The translations under genes were made by a program, and so were the position numbers. Below the pieces are notes generated by a model. That model was not told where the DNA came from and searched no databases. It saw only the letters and a list, made by a program, of their open reading frames with translations. DNA of 21,456 nucleotides from Bacteroidales bacterium UBA4284. Lineage in GTDB: Bacteria; Bacteroidota; Bacteroidia; Bacteroidales; UBA932. Location of the stretch: contig DGVM01000192.1 in assembly GCA_002395925.1 (NCBI GenBank), positions 5,047 through 26,502 on the forward strand. The letters are read 5' to 3'. Shown here one piece after another: positions 21,402-21,456 of the stretch (position 1 is its first letter; each line of letters opens with the position of its first letter).

Positions 21402-21456
21402 TTCGTGAATGGGATGAGGGAAAATCCTATATAGGGACTATCGCGAAATAGAAAAA

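Noticed and set aside
1..21456. CRISPR array, insertion sequence or toxin-antitoxin pair
   Set aside because: No regularly spaced repeats, transposase motifs, terminal inverted repeats or small coupled toxin-antitoxin genes were seen on either strand.

Overview
The window looks like a chromosomal segment of a Bacteroidota bacterium, probably Bacteroidales with a GC content in the mid-50s by eye. Five promoters match the Bacteroides consensus (TTTG, 20-21 bp, TAnnTTTG). Most of the pilus-locus proteins are lipoproteins of families found almost only in Bacteroidota: fimbrillin/Mfa-like, DUF3575, DUF5119 and DUF4906. I cannot name the genus. Family names come from recognition of motifs by reading, not from a database search.

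Layout. (1) 1-2205: a truncated MMPL/RND-type membrane transporter on the minus strand, divergent from a small GT2-like glycosyltransferase on the plus strand. Their two promoters interleave in a 60-bp gap. (2) 2215-2376: a tRNA-Val(UAC) gene on the minus strand with its own consensus promoter and a terminator. (3) 2365-5221: a minus-strand operon of three genes joined by 4-bp overlaps: a fimbrillin-like lipoprotein, an AraC-type regulator with seven predicted membrane segments, and a stand-alone receiver protein. (4) 5222-5384: a divergent control region with two consensus promoters arranged symmetrically around a 38-bp imperfect palindrome. (5) 5385-21340: a plus-strand type V pilus operon of ten genes: DUF3575 outer-membrane protein with an OmpA-like domain, DUF5119 lipoprotein, six tandem fimbrillin paralogues, a larger fimbrillin-like lipoprotein, a 797-aa tip-adhesin candidate ending in a C-type-lectin-like domain, and a 950-aa DUF4906-like protein. 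(6) 21358-21401: a strong terminator closes the operon.

Working model. The fimbrillins carry a lipobox Cys, a conserved (T)K-A/S site about 25 residues later, and a C-terminal F-D-P-A-V-x-x-W segment that begins 19-20 residues from the end. This fits the type V pilus route: lipoprotein export, proteolytic removal of the N-terminal strand, and donor-strand polymerisation. The divergent trio is the obvious candidate controller of the pilus operon, because the two operons share one symmetric regulatory node and the trio includes its own fimbrillin-like protein.

The least expected features are that regulatory trio, GC-rich hairpins after every second fimbrillin gene (two of which share a 12-bp stem and six-base loop plan with compensatory and wobble changes), and the consistent use of Lys instead of Arg at the presumed maturation site.
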